DNA from: CAVQWT01 sp963810815 | GTDB lineage: Bacteria; Pseudomonadota; Gammaproteobacteria; Burkholderiales; Casimicrobiaceae | Direction of reading: 5' to 3' | Assembly: GCA_963810815.1 (NCBI GenBank) | Contig: CAWEPB010000007.1 | Coordinates: 1,240,001-1,304,000 of the forward strand | DNA length: 64,000 nt | Shown here: positions 9,022 to 17,313 of the stretch, piece after piece | Layout of the letters: every line of letters starts with the position of its first letter | Numbering within the stretch: the first letter of the stretch is position 1 | Program-made: the position numbers and the translations under genes | Notes under the pieces: model-generated | What the model was told of the DNA's origin: nothing | What the model saw: only the letters and a program-made list of their open reading frames with translations | Databases searched by the model: none

Positions 9022-9975
9022 CTACTTGATGAGGCCCTTTTCCTTGTAGTAGCGCTCGGCGCCCGGGTGCAGCGGCACCGGCATGCCCTTCAGGGCGTCG
9101 GCCAGCTTGATGCTCTTGGCGGCGGCATGGGCGGCGACCAGCGTGTCGAGGTTTTCGTACATCGACTTGGTCATCCTGTACACGAGGTCGGCCGGCACGC
9201 CTTCGTGGGTGACCAGGAAATTCGGAATGACGGCGGTCGGCGTGTCCTGCGCCTGCCCGTCGTAGGTGCCCGCGGGAATGATGCCGGCTTGGTAGGCGGG
9301 GTCGCCCACCTTGGCCACGACGTCGGCAGGAATGGGCACGACGACGATCTTGACCGAGGTCGCGAGGTCCCGGATGGAGGCCACGCCGAGACCGGCGGAC
9401 TGCAGCGTGACGTCGAGCTGCCGGTTCTTGATCAGTTCGACCGATTCGCCGAAGGGCAGGTACTCGACCTTGGCGAAATCCTTGTAGGAAAGGCCCGCCG
9501 CCTTCAGGATCGCCCGGGCGTTGAGTTCCGTGCCCGACTTGGGTGCGCCGACGGAAATCCGCTTGCCCTTGAGGTCGGCGAGCGTCTTGATGCCGGAATC
9601 GGCGCTGGCCACGATCTGGATGTAGTTCGAGTACACGCCCGACACGCCGCGCAGCTTCTTCAGCGGCACCTTGAAACCGAGCTCCTCGTTGCCGTTCCAG
9701 GCGTCGGACAGAGCGTCGGCCAGTGTCAGCGCGATCTCGCCGCGGCCCGCCTGCAGCAGGTTCAGGTTCTCGACCGAGGCCTTGGTGGCCTGCACCGACG
9801 ACTTGGCCTCGGGAATCGCCTTCGTGTAGATCTGCGAAAGGCCGACTCCGATCGGATAGTAGATGCCGCTGGTGCCGCCCGTCAGGATATTGATGAACTG
9901 CTGGGCGCCCGCCGGCAGGCTGAAAGCCGCACACAATGCGAACGCGGCCAGCGCGTCTCGATACACACGTCTCAT
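9022..9975 (-). CDS. TAXI family TRAP transporter solute-binding protein
   Basis: First gene of the TRAP operon, 317 residues, intact. A signal peptide (MRRVYRDALAAFALCAAF, cleavage near AGAQQ) precedes the TAXI ligand-binding fold: INILTGGTSGIYYPIG, LADLKGKRISVGAPKSGTEL, and C-terminal PLHPGAERYYKEKGLIK. The GTSGIYYP loop and the GAPKSGTE segment are typical of the ligand pocket. The start at 9975 was chosen because GGAGG sits 9 bp upstream; the frame could extend to 10056 but without an RBS and ahead of a proper signal peptide. It delivers ligand to the fused permease. The substrate is unknown; glutamate, glutamine or aromatic/short-chain acids are typical for the family. Confidence 0.93.
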   Translation of the reverse strand: MRRVYRDALAAFALCAAFSLPAGAQQFINILTGGTSGIYYPIGVGLSQIYTKAIPEAKSSVQATKASVENLNLLQAGRGEIALTLADALSDAWNGNEELGFKVPLKKLRGVSGVYSNYIQIVASADSGIKTLADLKGKRISVGAPKSGTELNARAILKAAGLSYKDFAKVEYLPFGESVELIKNRQLDVTLQSAGLGVASIRDLATSVKIVVVPIPADVVAKVGDPAYQAGIIPAGTYDGQAQDTPTAVIPNFLVTHEGVPADLVYRMTKSMYENLDTLVAAHAAAKSIKLADALKGMPVPLHPGAERYYKEKGLIK

Positions 9976-9998
9976 GGGATCTTTCCTCCGGATGCGGT

Positions 9999-10017
9999 GG
10001 GCGCCTGGCTGGCGCCC
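9999..10017 (-). promoter_or_regulatory. Hairpin in the leader of the TRAP-TAXI operon
   Basis: A perfect 7-bp inverted repeat (GGGCGCC / GGCGCCC) with a 5-nt loop lies 24 bp upstream of the first TRAP gene and just before its GGAGG. It could affect translation or be an operator. No factor can be named from sequence. Confidence 0.35.
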
Positions 10018-10143
10018 GGACAGTTGGTTACATCGCGAGTTTACACGGACCTCCACGGACTTCGCGACTCGGGGTTTCGCCGCGGGAGTCGACCCGGCAT
10101 GCCCGTCGGGCTTCCGTCGGCGGATCCGCGACCGGCGCAGCGA

Positions 10144-10713
10144 CTACCCGGCTCCACGCAAGTCGGCCGGCAGCGGCGCCCGTCGCTCGAGCGCCGACAC
10201 GTGCGTCGCGAACATCCCGCGCCGGCGATCGAGGAAGTAGCGCCGCAGCGTCCGGGTGATGGTCCGGAAGGCGAGTTCCTCCCAGGGGATCTCGTCCTCC
10301 CGGAACAGCCGGACGTCGAGGCTTTCGGGGCCGGGGGCGAAGTCGAGGTCGACGAGCCGTGCCCGGAACATCACGTAGACCTGGCTGATCTGCGGCAGGC
10401 TGATCACCGTGTAGAGCGGGCCCAGCTCGACCCGCGCCCCCGCCTCCTCCAGCGTCTCCCGCGCCGCGCCCGCGGCAACCGTTTCGCCGTTCTCGAGGAA
10501 GCCCGCCGGCAGCGTCCACAAGCCCAGCCGCGGCTCGATCGCGCGCCGGCACAGCAGCACCCGGTCGTCCCACTCCGGCAGGCAGCCCACGACGACCTTC
10601 GGGTTCTGGTAATGGACCGTGCCGCAGGCGGGGCACACGTACCGGGGCAGGTGGTCGCCGTCCGGCACCCGGAGCCCGATCTCCGCCGACCCGCAGACGC
10701 TGCAGAATTTCAT
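10144..10713 (-). CDS. Nudix hydrolase with N-terminal zinc ribbon
   Basis: This protein has 189 residues. An N-terminal four-cysteine ribbon (FCSVCGS ... YVCPACGTVHYQNPK) resembles the NADH pyrophosphatase (NudC) zinc ribbon. It is followed by a canonical Nudix box GFLENGETVAAGAARETLEEAGA, read as G-x5-E-x7-R-E-x2-E-E-x-G (residues about 72-94). Nudix enzymes hydrolyse nucleoside diphosphates linked to another moiety. The protein lacks the long N-terminal domain of true NudC (about 260 aa), so substrate is uncertain (ADP-ribose, NAD-type or oxidised nucleotides). It is divergent from a lipoprotein hydrolase across 254 bp. Confidence 0.92.
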   Translation of the reverse strand: MKFCSVCGSAEIGLRVPDGDHLPRYVCPACGTVHYQNPKVVVGCLPEWDDRVLLCRRAIEPRLGLWTLPAGFLENGETVAAGAARETLEEAGARVELGPLYTVISLPQISQVYVMFRARLVDLDFAPGPESLDVRLFREDEIPWEELAFRTITRTLRRYFLDRRRGMFATHVSALERRAPLPADLRGAG

Positions 10714-10724
10714 CCCGTCATTAT

Positions 10725-10754
10725 GGGGTCAGGTCGAATTTGGGCGAAACGCCC
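10725..10754. repeat. GGGGTCAGGTC-type repeat remnant with hairpin
   Basis: GGGGTCAGGTCGAATTT is followed at once by a GGGCG-AAA-CGCCC hairpin (10742-10754). The string resembles the ends of REP-like elements mobilised by RAYT (IS200-type tyrosine) transposases in proteobacteria, which often start GGGGTCAGGTC. Only one copy is in the window and no transposase is nearby, so this is a tentative call. It lies 11 bp upstream of the Nudix start codon. Confidence 0.35.
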
Positions 10755-10967
10755 CGCTGGCGGCCGCCGACACCGCCGGCGCCACCAGCACGGGGCGCCG
10801 GCGATTGCGCCAGTCCCACCGGCATGATCCGTGGCCGCGTCGGCACCGGCCATCCCCCGGACGGACGACCCCCCGGCAACGGCTGTGGCATCATCGTCGC
10901 CGGTTCCGCTGCCCGCCCGCCCGCTCAGGATCGGGGAACTCGCGGGAACCCGAAGGCTCTGACAACG

Positions 10968-11858
10968 ATGCGCCCATTCCGCCGCCCCCTGCTGCCCATT
11001 CTCGCCGCACTGCTCGCCGTCGTCACCGTGGCCGGCGCGAGCGGCTGTGCCTACCTCGAGATCAAGGAGCGCGAACTCGTCTACCGGCCGGTGCGCGACT
11101 ACGCCCGCACGCCGGCCGACCTGGGGCTGCGCTTCGAGGAACTGTGGATCGACGTCGCGAAGGACGACGGCTCGCGCGAGCGCATTCACGCCTGGTGGCT
11201 GCCATCGGCGCGCACCGAGGCGCCGGCCGTCCTGTACCTGCACGGCGTGCGCTGGAGCCTCGGCAGCAACCTGTTCCGCCTGAATCGCTGGCATCAGCTC
11301 GGCTTCAACGTGCTCGCGATCGACTACCGCGGTTTCGGCCGCAGTGACGGCGACCTGCCGTCGGAGCCGCAGATCCACGCCGACGCCCGCGCGGCCTGGG
11401 CCGAGCTGGTCCGTCGCGAGCCGCGCGCCGACAAGCGCTTCATCTACGGCCATTCCCTCGGCGCCGCGGTCGCCCTCGACCTGGCGGTCCGAGCCGACGG
11501 TGCCACCGGCGTCATCGCCGAGTCGGGGTTCACGTCGCTGCCCGATGTCGTGGCCGGCACCAACCGCGCGGTGAGCCTCCTCGTCACCCAGCGCTTCGAC
11601 GCGCTCGCCCGCGTCCGCGAACTCAAGGTGCCGGCGATGTTCGTCCATGGCACCGCCGACAACGTCGTTCCGCCGGCGATGAGCGAGGCGCTCTACGCCG
11701 CAGCCCCCGAACCCAAGCGGCTGCTGATGATCGAGGGGGCGAACCACGGCAACTGGAACGGCGTGGGTCTCGACGACTGGGCGCGCGCGATCGAAGAGTT
11801 CGTCGGCATCGCCGGCAGCGTACAGCGCGCGCGGACCGCGATGGCCGGCGCCATCTGA
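10968..11858 (+). CDS. Alpha/beta hydrolase lipoprotein
   Basis: This protein of 296 residues starts at the ATG at 10968 and has a lipoprotein signal (LLAVVTVAGASGC, lipobox ASGC), so it should be membrane-anchored in the periplasm or outer membrane. The catalytic fold shows the nucleophile elbow GHSLGA, the acid in HGTADNVVP and the histidine in EGANHGNW. The oxyanion region is YLHGVRWSLG. This is the serine-hydrolase family of BAAT/YqiA-like and FrsA-like enzymes annotated as alpha/beta fold hydrolases; substrate cannot be inferred. An in-frame extension to 10740 lacks coding character. It converges on oligoribonuclease. Confidence 0.9.
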   Translation: MRPFRRPLLPILAALLAVVTVAGASGCAYLEIKERELVYRPVRDYARTPADLGLRFEELWIDVAKDDGSRERIHAWWLPSARTEAPAVLYLHGVRWSLGSNLFRLNRWHQLGFNVLAIDYRGFGRSDGDLPSEPQIHADARAAWAELVRREPRADKRFIYGHSLGAAVALDLAVRADGATGVIAESGFTSLPDVVAGTNRAVSLLVTQRFDALARVRELKVPAMFVHGTADNVVPPAMSEALYAAAPEPKRLLMIEGANHGNWNGVGLDDWARAIEEFVGIAGSVQRARTAMAGAI

Positions 11859-11883
11859 CGCGGGCCGGCCGCCGCGGTGAGGG

Positions 11884-12429
11884 TCAACTGCGGATGAAGT
11901 GCTCGCGGTAGTACTTGAGCTCGTCGATCGACTCGTAGACGTCGGCCAGCGCCTCGTGCCGCCCTTCCTTCGGGATGCCCTTCATGAGCTCGGGCTTCCA
12001 CCGGCGGCACAGTTCCTTCAGCGTCGAGACGTCGAGGTTCCGGTAGTGAAACCAGTCCTCGAGCGCCGGCATGTACCTCGCCAGGAAACGCCGATCCTGG
12101 CAGATCGAGTTCCCGCACATCGGCGACGCCTTGGCCGGCACGTGTTCCGCCAGGAACGCGAGGGCCGCGCGCTCGACGGTCGCTTCGTCCAGCGCCGAGG
12201 CCTTCACCTTGTCGATGAGACCCGAGCGGCCGTGGGTCCCCCTGTTCCAGGAATCCATGCCGTCCAGCACCGCGTGGTCCTGCCGCACGACCCACACCGG
12301 CGCCTCGGCCACGGTGACCAGCGCGTGATCGGTGACGACGAGCGCGACCTCGATGATGCGATCGGAGTCCGGCCTGAGGCCGGTCATTTCCATGTCGATC
12401 CAGATCAGGCGGTCAGCGTCTTGCGGCAT
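11884..12429 (-). CDS. orn: Oligoribonuclease
   Basis: Orn is the DEDDh 3'-5' exoribonuclease that degrades di- to pentaribonucleotides, including pGpG from c-di-GMP turnover. The 181-residue protein has Exo I LIWIDMEMTGL (D12, E14), Exo II around MCGNSICQDRRFL, and Exo III HEALADVYESI with the catalytic histidine and final aspartate. Length and C-terminal YYREHFI match the family. The start at 12429 (MPQDADRLIWIDMEM) was preferred to the upstream in-frame start at 12468, which would add 13 non-conserved residues. It is divergent from the M48 protease gene. Confidence 0.97.
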   Translation of the reverse strand: MPQDADRLIWIDMEMTGLRPDSDRIIEVALVVTDHALVTVAEAPVWVVRQDHAVLDGMDSWNRGTHGRSGLIDKVKASALDEATVERAALAFLAEHVPAKASPMCGNSICQDRRFLARYMPALEDWFHYRNLDVSTLKELCRRWKPELMKGIPKEGRHEALADVYESIDELKYYREHFIRS

Positions 12430-12600
12430 GTGAATTTCACGTAGAATGGGCCGCTCATTCTCGCACATCGACGCCGGGCGCAGCGGCTCACCCGAACCGG
12501 TGCGGCGTGCCGCTCGCCGCCAGCCGCGACCGCCCCGACCCGTCGCCGCACCCCGTCAACTGCATCCGTCGCCGCCCGCTGCCACCGATTGCCGCCGCCG

Positions 12601-13890
12601 ATGACTCCAGCCACGTTCACCGCCGCTTTCCTCGTCGCCGTCGCCGCATCGCTGGCGCTGAAGCTCTGGCTCGCCCGGCGGCACTGGCGGCACGTCGACG
12701 CGCACCGCGACGCGGTGCCGGCCGCGTTCGCCGGGCGGATCGGTCTCGCCGCGCACGGCAAGGCCGCCGCCTACACGATCGCGCACACGCGCTTCGACAT
12801 GCTGGCGATGGCGGTCAACACCCTGCTGCTCCTGGCGCTGACGCTGGGCGGCGGCCTGTCCGCGCTGGTCGTCTGGACCGACGGCCTCGCGCTGCCGCTG
12901 ATGCTGCGCGACCTCGCCTTCATCGTGCTCGTCGCGCTGGTGCTGGCCGCGGTCAGCCTCCCGTTCGCCTGGTGGACGACGTTCCGGATCGAGGCTGCCC
13001 ACGGCTTCAACCGGACGACGACGCGCACCTGGCTAGGCGATCTCGCGAAGGTCGCGGCACTCGCCGCGGCGCTGGGCTTGCCGCTCGCCGCGCTGACGAT
13101 CTGGCTGATGCGCGCCACCGGCGCGGCGTGGTGGCTGTGGGTCTGGGCCGCGTGGATGGGTTTCCAGATCCTGCTGCTCGTGCTGTACCCGTCGGTGATC
13201 GCGCCGCTGTTCAACCGGTTCACGCCGTTGCCGGCCGGGCCGGCGCGCGAACGCATCGAGGCGCTGCTCGCGCGCTGCGGCTTCGCGAGCAAGGGTCTGT
13301 ACGTGATGGACGGCTCGCGCCGCTCCGCCCACGGCAACGCCTACTTCACCGGCTTCGGGCGCGCCAAGCGGATCGTCTTCTTCGACACGCTGCTCGAGAA
13401 GCTCGGCGGCGACGAACTCGAGGCCGTGCTCGCGCACGAGCTCGGGCACTTCAGGCGGCGGCACGTCGCCAAGCAGATCGCCGTCGGCGCCGGCCTCGCC
13501 CTGGTCTGGCTGGCGCTGCTGGCGTGGCTGCTCGAAGCGGGTTGGTTCTACGAAGGCCTCGGCGTGCGTCCGGCGGCCGACCGGCCGGGCGTGGCGCTGA
13601 CGCTCTTCTTCCTCGTCCTGCCGGTGTTCACGTTCCTGCTGGGCCCGGCGATGTCGCTGCTCTCGCGGCGGCACGAATTCGAAGCCGACGCGTTCGCCGC
13701 CGCGCACGCCTCGGGACCGGCGCTGGTGAGCGCGCTGGTGAAGCTCTATGAGGACAATGCCGCGACGCTGACGCCGGACCCGCTGCACTCGGCGTTCTAC
13801 GATTCGCATCCGCCCGCGGCCGTGCGCGTGGCCCGCCTCGAGGCGCTGGCCGGCACGGCCCCGGCGAACGCGGCGCCGGCCGCCGCGTGA
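12601..13890 (+). CDS. M48 family metalloprotease, Ste24p/CAAX-type
   Basis: This multi-spanning membrane zinc protease has 429 residues from the ATG at 12601. An N-terminal Ste24p-like membrane domain (residues about 5-200, with YPSVIAPLFNRFTPL) precedes the catalytic HELGH motif (H279, E280, H283). The third zinc ligand is in HEFEADAFA (E359). The conserved Ste24 motif GSRRSAHGNAYFTGFG is present. Bacterial homologues are related to the CAAX prenyl protease but act in envelope protein quality control; the precise substrate is unknown. A TTG 12 bp upstream could also start it. A cytochrome c gene follows 71 bp later. Confidence 0.95.
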   Translation: MTPATFTAAFLVAVAASLALKLWLARRHWRHVDAHRDAVPAAFAGRIGLAAHGKAAAYTIAHTRFDMLAMAVNTLLLLALTLGGGLSALVVWTDGLALPLMLRDLAFIVLVALVLAAVSLPFAWWTTFRIEAAHGFNRTTTRTWLGDLAKVAALAAALGLPLAALTIWLMRATGAAWWLWVWAAWMGFQILLLVLYPSVIAPLFNRFTPLPAGPARERIEALLARCGFASKGLYVMDGSRRSAHGNAYFTGFGRAKRIVFFDTLLEKLGGDELEAVLAHELGHFRRRHVAKQIAVGAGLALVWLALLAWLLEAGWFYEGLGVRPAADRPGVALTLFFLVLPVFTFLLGPAMSLLSRRHEFEADAFAAAHASGPALVSALVKLYEDNAATLTPDPLHSAFYDSHPPAAVRVARLEALAGTAPANAAPAAA

Positions 13891-13961
13891 AGTCGCCGGC
13901 CGAACCCGGCACACCGCTGCGCGTTGCACGGACGGCGCGGCACTATCCAAGGGAGACCGCC

Positions 13962-14336
13962 ATGAACTCCATACCCCTCGCCCTCCGTCGCCATCGCCAG
14001 CGGGGCTCGCGCGCCCGCGCGCTGCCCCCTGCCATCGCGCTCGGTCTCGCCCTGGCGCTGGCGCTGGCGCCCACCGCACCGGCGACTGCGACCGCCCCCG
14101 GCGACGCCGCGGCCGGCAAGACGCTGCACGAGAAGGACTGCGTCGCCTGCCACGCCCGCAAGTTCGGCGGTGACGCGACGAAGATCTACCTGCGCGCCGA
14201 CCGCAAGGTCACGACGCCTGCCAAGCTGAAGGCGCAGATCGCCATGTGCAACACCGAGCTAGGCACCGGCTATTTTCCGGAGGAAGAGGATCATCTCGCC
14301 GCGTACCTCGAACTGAGCTACTACAAGTTCAAGTGA
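13962..14336 (+). CDS. Small c-type cytochrome
   Basis: The 124-residue protein has a long signal sequence (ALGLALALALAPTAPATA) and one haem-binding CVACH motif in the mature part, with a possible distal Met in IAMCNTEL. The mature domain of about 80 aa is typical of class I cytochrome c-like electron carriers in the periplasm. The start at 13962 follows GGGAG; the frame extends further upstream without an RBS. Its stop overlaps the GTG start of the pterin dehydratase by 4 bp. The partner is unknown. Confidence 0.9.
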   Translation: MNSIPLALRRHRQRGSRARALPPAIALGLALALALAPTAPATATAPGDAAAGKTLHEKDCVACHARKFGGDATKIYLRADRKVTTPAKLKAQIAMCNTELGTGYFPEEEDHLAAYLELSYYKFK

Positions 14337-14671
14337 CGCCGCCCCCGGTCGCCGTCGACGACCTCGCCGCACTGCACTGCGTGCGGGGCGCCGCGCCGCT
14401 GCCCGATGCCGAGGCGGCCGCGCTGGTCGCCCGGCTGCCGGGCTGGGAGCGCGTGGGCGACCGCATCGAAAAGGCCTTTCGCTTCGCCGACTACAAGGCG
14501 ACGATCGCGTTCGTCAACGCCGTCGCGGCCATCGCGGAACGCGAGGACCATCACCCGGAGCTGCGCGTTCACTACGGCCGTTGCGTGGTCGCCTGGACGA
14601 CCCACGACGCCGGTGGCGTGACGAAGAACGACGTCGTCTGCGCGGCGCAGGTCGAGCGGCTGCCCGCATGA
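14333..14671 (+). CDS. phhB: 4a-hydroxytetrahydrobiopterin dehydratase
   Basis: This pterin-4a-carbinolamine dehydratase recycles the cofactor after aromatic amino-acid hydroxylation. The 112-residue protein (GTG start) has the family core LPGWERVGDRIEKAFRFADY, FVNAVAAIAEREDHHPEL and VAWTTHDAGGVTKND. The histidines in EDHHPEL are catalytic in the family. The GTG overlaps the cytochrome c stop (GTGA), and the stop overlaps the rsgA ATG, giving a tight cluster. No phenylalanine hydroxylase is in the window, but homogentisate dioxygenase is present about 48 kb away. Confidence 0.95.
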   Translation: MTPPPVAVDDLAALHCVRGAAPLPDAEAAALVARLPGWERVGDRIEKAFRFADYKATIAFVNAVAAIAEREDHHPELRVHYGRCVVAWTTHDAGGVTKNDVVCAAQVERLPA

Positions 14672-15627
14672 ACCGGCCCCGCGACGGAGCGCGCGGAACC
14701 GCCGGGCCGGGGGCCGGCCGGATCGCTGCCGGCGCCGCCCCGATCCACGGCGTCGTCGTCGCGATGTTCCGCCGCCATTACGCGGTGCGGCTGCCGGACG
14801 GCAGCGTCGTCGAGTGCGTGCTGAAGGGCCGGAAGGCGACCCCCGCCTGCGGCGACCAGGTGCGCGTCGCGCGGGTGGCGGGCGGCGGCGCGATCGAGGC
14901 GATCGAGCCGCGCCGGAATCTCGTCTACCGCTCCGACGCCTTCAAGGAAAAGCTGATCGCCGCGAACGTCACGCTGGTGGTAGGCGTCGTCGCTCCCGAC
15001 CTGCCGGTCGATTTCGAGCTCGTCGACCGCTGGACGGTCGCCGCCGAGGCCGAGGGCTGCCGCTTCCTGCTCGTCGCCAACAAGTCCGACCACGCGGAGT
15101 TCGCCACGCTGCTCGCACGCACGGCCCCGTACCGACGCCTGGGCTACGACGTGCTGGCGCTCTCCGCAGTGCGGGACGTGTCGCCGATCCTGCCCCGGCT
15201 GGCCGGCGAGCACAGCGTGCTGGTCGGGCAATCGGGGATGGGCAAGAGCACCATCCTCAATGCCGTCGCGCCCGCGGCCGCCGCGCGCGTCGGCGAGGTG
15301 TCGACGGCGCTCGCCTCGGGCCGCCACACGACGACCGAGACCTCGCTGCACCTCCTTCCCGGCGATCCGGCCGGCGGCTGGATCGTCGACGCGCCGGGAA
15401 TGAAGGCCTTCGGTCTCGCCCATCTCGACCCCGAGGACATCGCGTCGGCGTTCGTCGAGATTCGCCCCCTGCTCGGCCACTGCCGGTTCCGCGACTGCCG
15501 GCACGACCGCGAGCCGGGCTGCGCGGTGCAGGAGGCCGTCGGGCGCGGCGCGATCGCGCCGCACCGGCTCGCGCTCCTGCTCACGATGGTCGCGGAAAGC
15601 CGCGCGGTGCGCGATCCTTCGCGCTAG
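14668..15627 (+). CDS. rsgA: Ribosome small subunit-dependent GTPase A
   Basis: RsgA (YjeQ) is the circularly permuted GTPase that assists late 30S maturation. The 319-residue protein has an N-terminal OB-fold (HGVVVAMFRRHYAVRLPDG), then the permuted order G4 NKSD, G1 GQSGMGKST, G2 with TTTE, and G3 DAPGM. The C-terminal zinc site is CRFRDCRHDREPGC. Start at 14668 overlaps the preceding stop (ATGA), so translation is probably coupled. All functional motifs are intact. Confidence 0.97.
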   Translation: MNRPRDGARGTAGPGAGRIAAGAAPIHGVVVAMFRRHYAVRLPDGSVVECVLKGRKATPACGDQVRVARVAGGGAIEAIEPRRNLVYRSDAFKEKLIAANVTLVVGVVAPDLPVDFELVDRWTVAAEAEGCRFLLVANKSDHAEFATLLARTAPYRRLGYDVLALSAVRDVSPILPRLAGEHSVLVGQSGMGKSTILNAVAPAAAARVGEVSTALASGRHTTTETSLHLLPGDPAGGWIVDAPGMKAFGLAHLDPEDIASAFVEIRPLLGHCRFRDCRHDREPGCAVQEAVGRGAIAPHRLALLLTMVAESRAVRDPSR

Positions 15628-15668
15628 CGCCCACGCCCCCCGCCGATACCGTCCGCGCCGCAGCCACG

Positions 15669-16307
15669 ATGACCGCCGATTTCGTCGACGTGACGCTGCG
15701 CGCCGGCGTCGCCCGCTTCCGCCGCCTCGTCTTTCCACGCCGCCGCGCGCTGTTCGAGCGGCTCGCCGACGGGCAGTCGCCGCAGGCGCTGTTCATCACC
15801 TGCGCCGATTCGCGCATCGTGCCGTCGCTGCTGACGCACACCGGGCCCGGGGACCTCTTCGTCGAGCGCAATCCCGGCAACGTCGTGCCGGTGTATGCGG
15901 AGGCCGGCGTCGGCGAATCGGCCAGCATCGAGTACGCCGTCGCCGTTCTGAAGGTGCCGCACATCATCGTTTGCGGACATTCCGACTGCGGCGCGATCTC
16001 CGGCATGCTGCACCCGGAGAAGGTCGCGGACGTGCCGGCGGTCGCGCGGTGGCTGCGTTACGGCGCGTCGGCGCGCGCACGCACGCTGGCCGCGGTGCCG
16101 GACGACGCCGACGATGCCGCGCGGCTGGAGATGCTGACGCGGCTCAACGTCGTCGCGCAGATGTCGCACCTCGCGACGCATCCGTCGGTGCGCGCCGCGC
16201 TGGACCGCGGCGCGCTGTCGATCCACGGCTGGGTCTATACCATCGAGACGGGCGAAGTGCAGGCCTGGGACCCGGCCCGCGCGGCGTTCCTGCGCTGGCC
16301 CGATTGA
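15669..16307 (+). CDS. Beta-class carbonic anhydrase
   Basis: The enzyme interconverts CO2 and bicarbonate. The 212-residue protein has the zinc ligands C45 (CADSR, with the D47/R49 dyad), H104 and C107 (CGHSDCG). Family core sequences FVERNPGNVVP and GESASIEYAVAVLKV are present. Size and motif spacing match Can/CynT-type enzymes of proteobacteria. The start ATG at 15669 lies 41 bp after rsgA with no strong RBS. No cyanase or carboxysome genes are near, so a general role in bicarbonate supply is likely. Confidence 0.95.
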   Translation: MTADFVDVTLRAGVARFRRLVFPRRRALFERLADGQSPQALFITCADSRIVPSLLTHTGPGDLFVERNPGNVVPVYAEAGVGESASIEYAVAVLKVPHIIVCGHSDCGAISGMLHPEKVADVPAVARWLRYGASARARTLAAVPDDADDAARLEMLTRLNVVAQMSHLATHPSVRAALDRGALSIHGWVYTIETGEVQAWDPARAAFLRWPD

Positions 16308-16326
16308 CGTACGCGCCGTCCGGCGC

Positions 16327-17289
16327 TCAGGGCGCGAGATTGGCCAGCGTGAGCAGCAGGATCAGCAGCAGCCACAGGATCAGGGCGCGCCAGACGAGGC
16401 CGATGCCCGAGGACATCAGCGCCGCATCCGGATCCTCGCCCATGCCCAGCTCGGGCCGGCCATCGGGCGCCCCCGCCACCGTCGGCAGCGGGCCGCCGAG
16501 CGTCACCCCCAGCGCGCCGCCGCCGCTGGCCAGCACGATGCCGGCGATGTCGCCGCCCTCCTCCGCCGCCCACGACGCCGCCTGGGTGCGCCAGCAGTAC
16601 GCGGCGTCCTCGAAGTCGCCGACGATCGCGAAGGAAAGCGCGGTCAGCCGCGCCGGGATCCAGTCGAGCAGCCACAGCAGCCGCCGCGCCGGCGCGCCGA
16701 AGCGGTCGCGCGCTCGGACGATCGGCGTCGTGTCCTCGCCGCTCTCGCCGGCGCGCCACTCGTGGGCAAGCAACGCCGCCGCCCGGTAGAGAACCGCCCC
16801 CGCCGGTCCCGGCAGCAGCACGAACCAGAACAGCGTGCCGAAGACGTGCCGGTACGAATCGACGAAGCCGCGCTCGATCGCCAGCCGCGCGACGTCGGTG
16901 CTCGACCACTCCGTCGACGCACCGCCGCGCCACCCCGCGAGCGCCCGTCGCGCGACCGCCAGGTCCCCGGACGCGAGCGCGGCCGCGATCGCCGAGAACG
17001 CGCTGCTGAAATGGCGGAAGCCCATCAGCAGGTAGAGCACGACGACGTTCCAGACGAACCCCAGCGCCGGGTGCACGACGGTGGCGAGCCAGAATACGCC
17101 GGCGGCCAGCGCGACCGGCGGCGCCAGCGCCGACAGTGCCGCGACCACCCCCTGTTCGCGCGTGCCGCCGTTGAGCTGCAGCTCCAGCCAGCGCGCGTAG
17201 CGGACGAACGCACGTTCGGCGCCGACCCGAAACCGGAACGCGCGCCACTGCTCGAGTCCCAGCGCGGCGAGGATGGCGAGAAAATTCAT
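16327..17289 (-). CDS. CobD/CbiB (AmpE-like) family membrane protein
   Basis: The protein has 320 residues. It starts FLAILAALGLEQWRAF and contains several hydrophobic helices (ALAPPVALAAGVFWLATVV, FVWNVVVLYLLMGFRHF, and C-terminal LILWLLLILLLTLANL). The middle has HVFGTLFWFVLLPGPAGAVLYR, typical of the CobD/CbiB superfamily that includes AmpE. In betaproteobacteria these short proteins are annotated CobD/CbiB family but are usually not linked to cobalamin genes, as here, so adenosylcobinamide synthesis is not implied. It is 24 bp downstream of the isochorismatase-like gene on the same strand. Confidence 0.88.
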   Translation of the reverse strand: MNFLAILAALGLEQWRAFRFRVGAERAFVRYARWLELQLNGGTREQGVVAALSALAPPVALAAGVFWLATVVHPALGFVWNVVVLYLLMGFRHFSSAFSAIAAALASGDLAVARRALAGWRGGASTEWSSTDVARLAIERGFVDSYRHVFGTLFWFVLLPGPAGAVLYRAAALLAHEWRAGESGEDTTPIVRARDRFGAPARRLLWLLDWIPARLTALSFAIVGDFEDAAYCWRTQAASWAAEEGGDIAGIVLASGGGALGVTLGGPLPTVAGAPDGRPELGMGEDPDAALMSSGIGLVWRALILWLLLILLLTLANLAP

Positions 17290-17313
17290 GGAGACGGGTG
17301 CGGGCGGGCGCGG

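Noticed and set aside
6925..10827. A very long open frame on the plus strand (about 1,300 codons) opposite the TRAP operon
   Set aside because: It mirrors codon bias of high-GC genes on the other strand, has no domain, no RBS and very high R/H/D content typical of antisense shadow frames.
10740..10967. N-terminal extension of the hydrolase to 10740
   Set aside because: The extra 76 residues are low-complexity and precede a proper lipoprotein signal at 10968.
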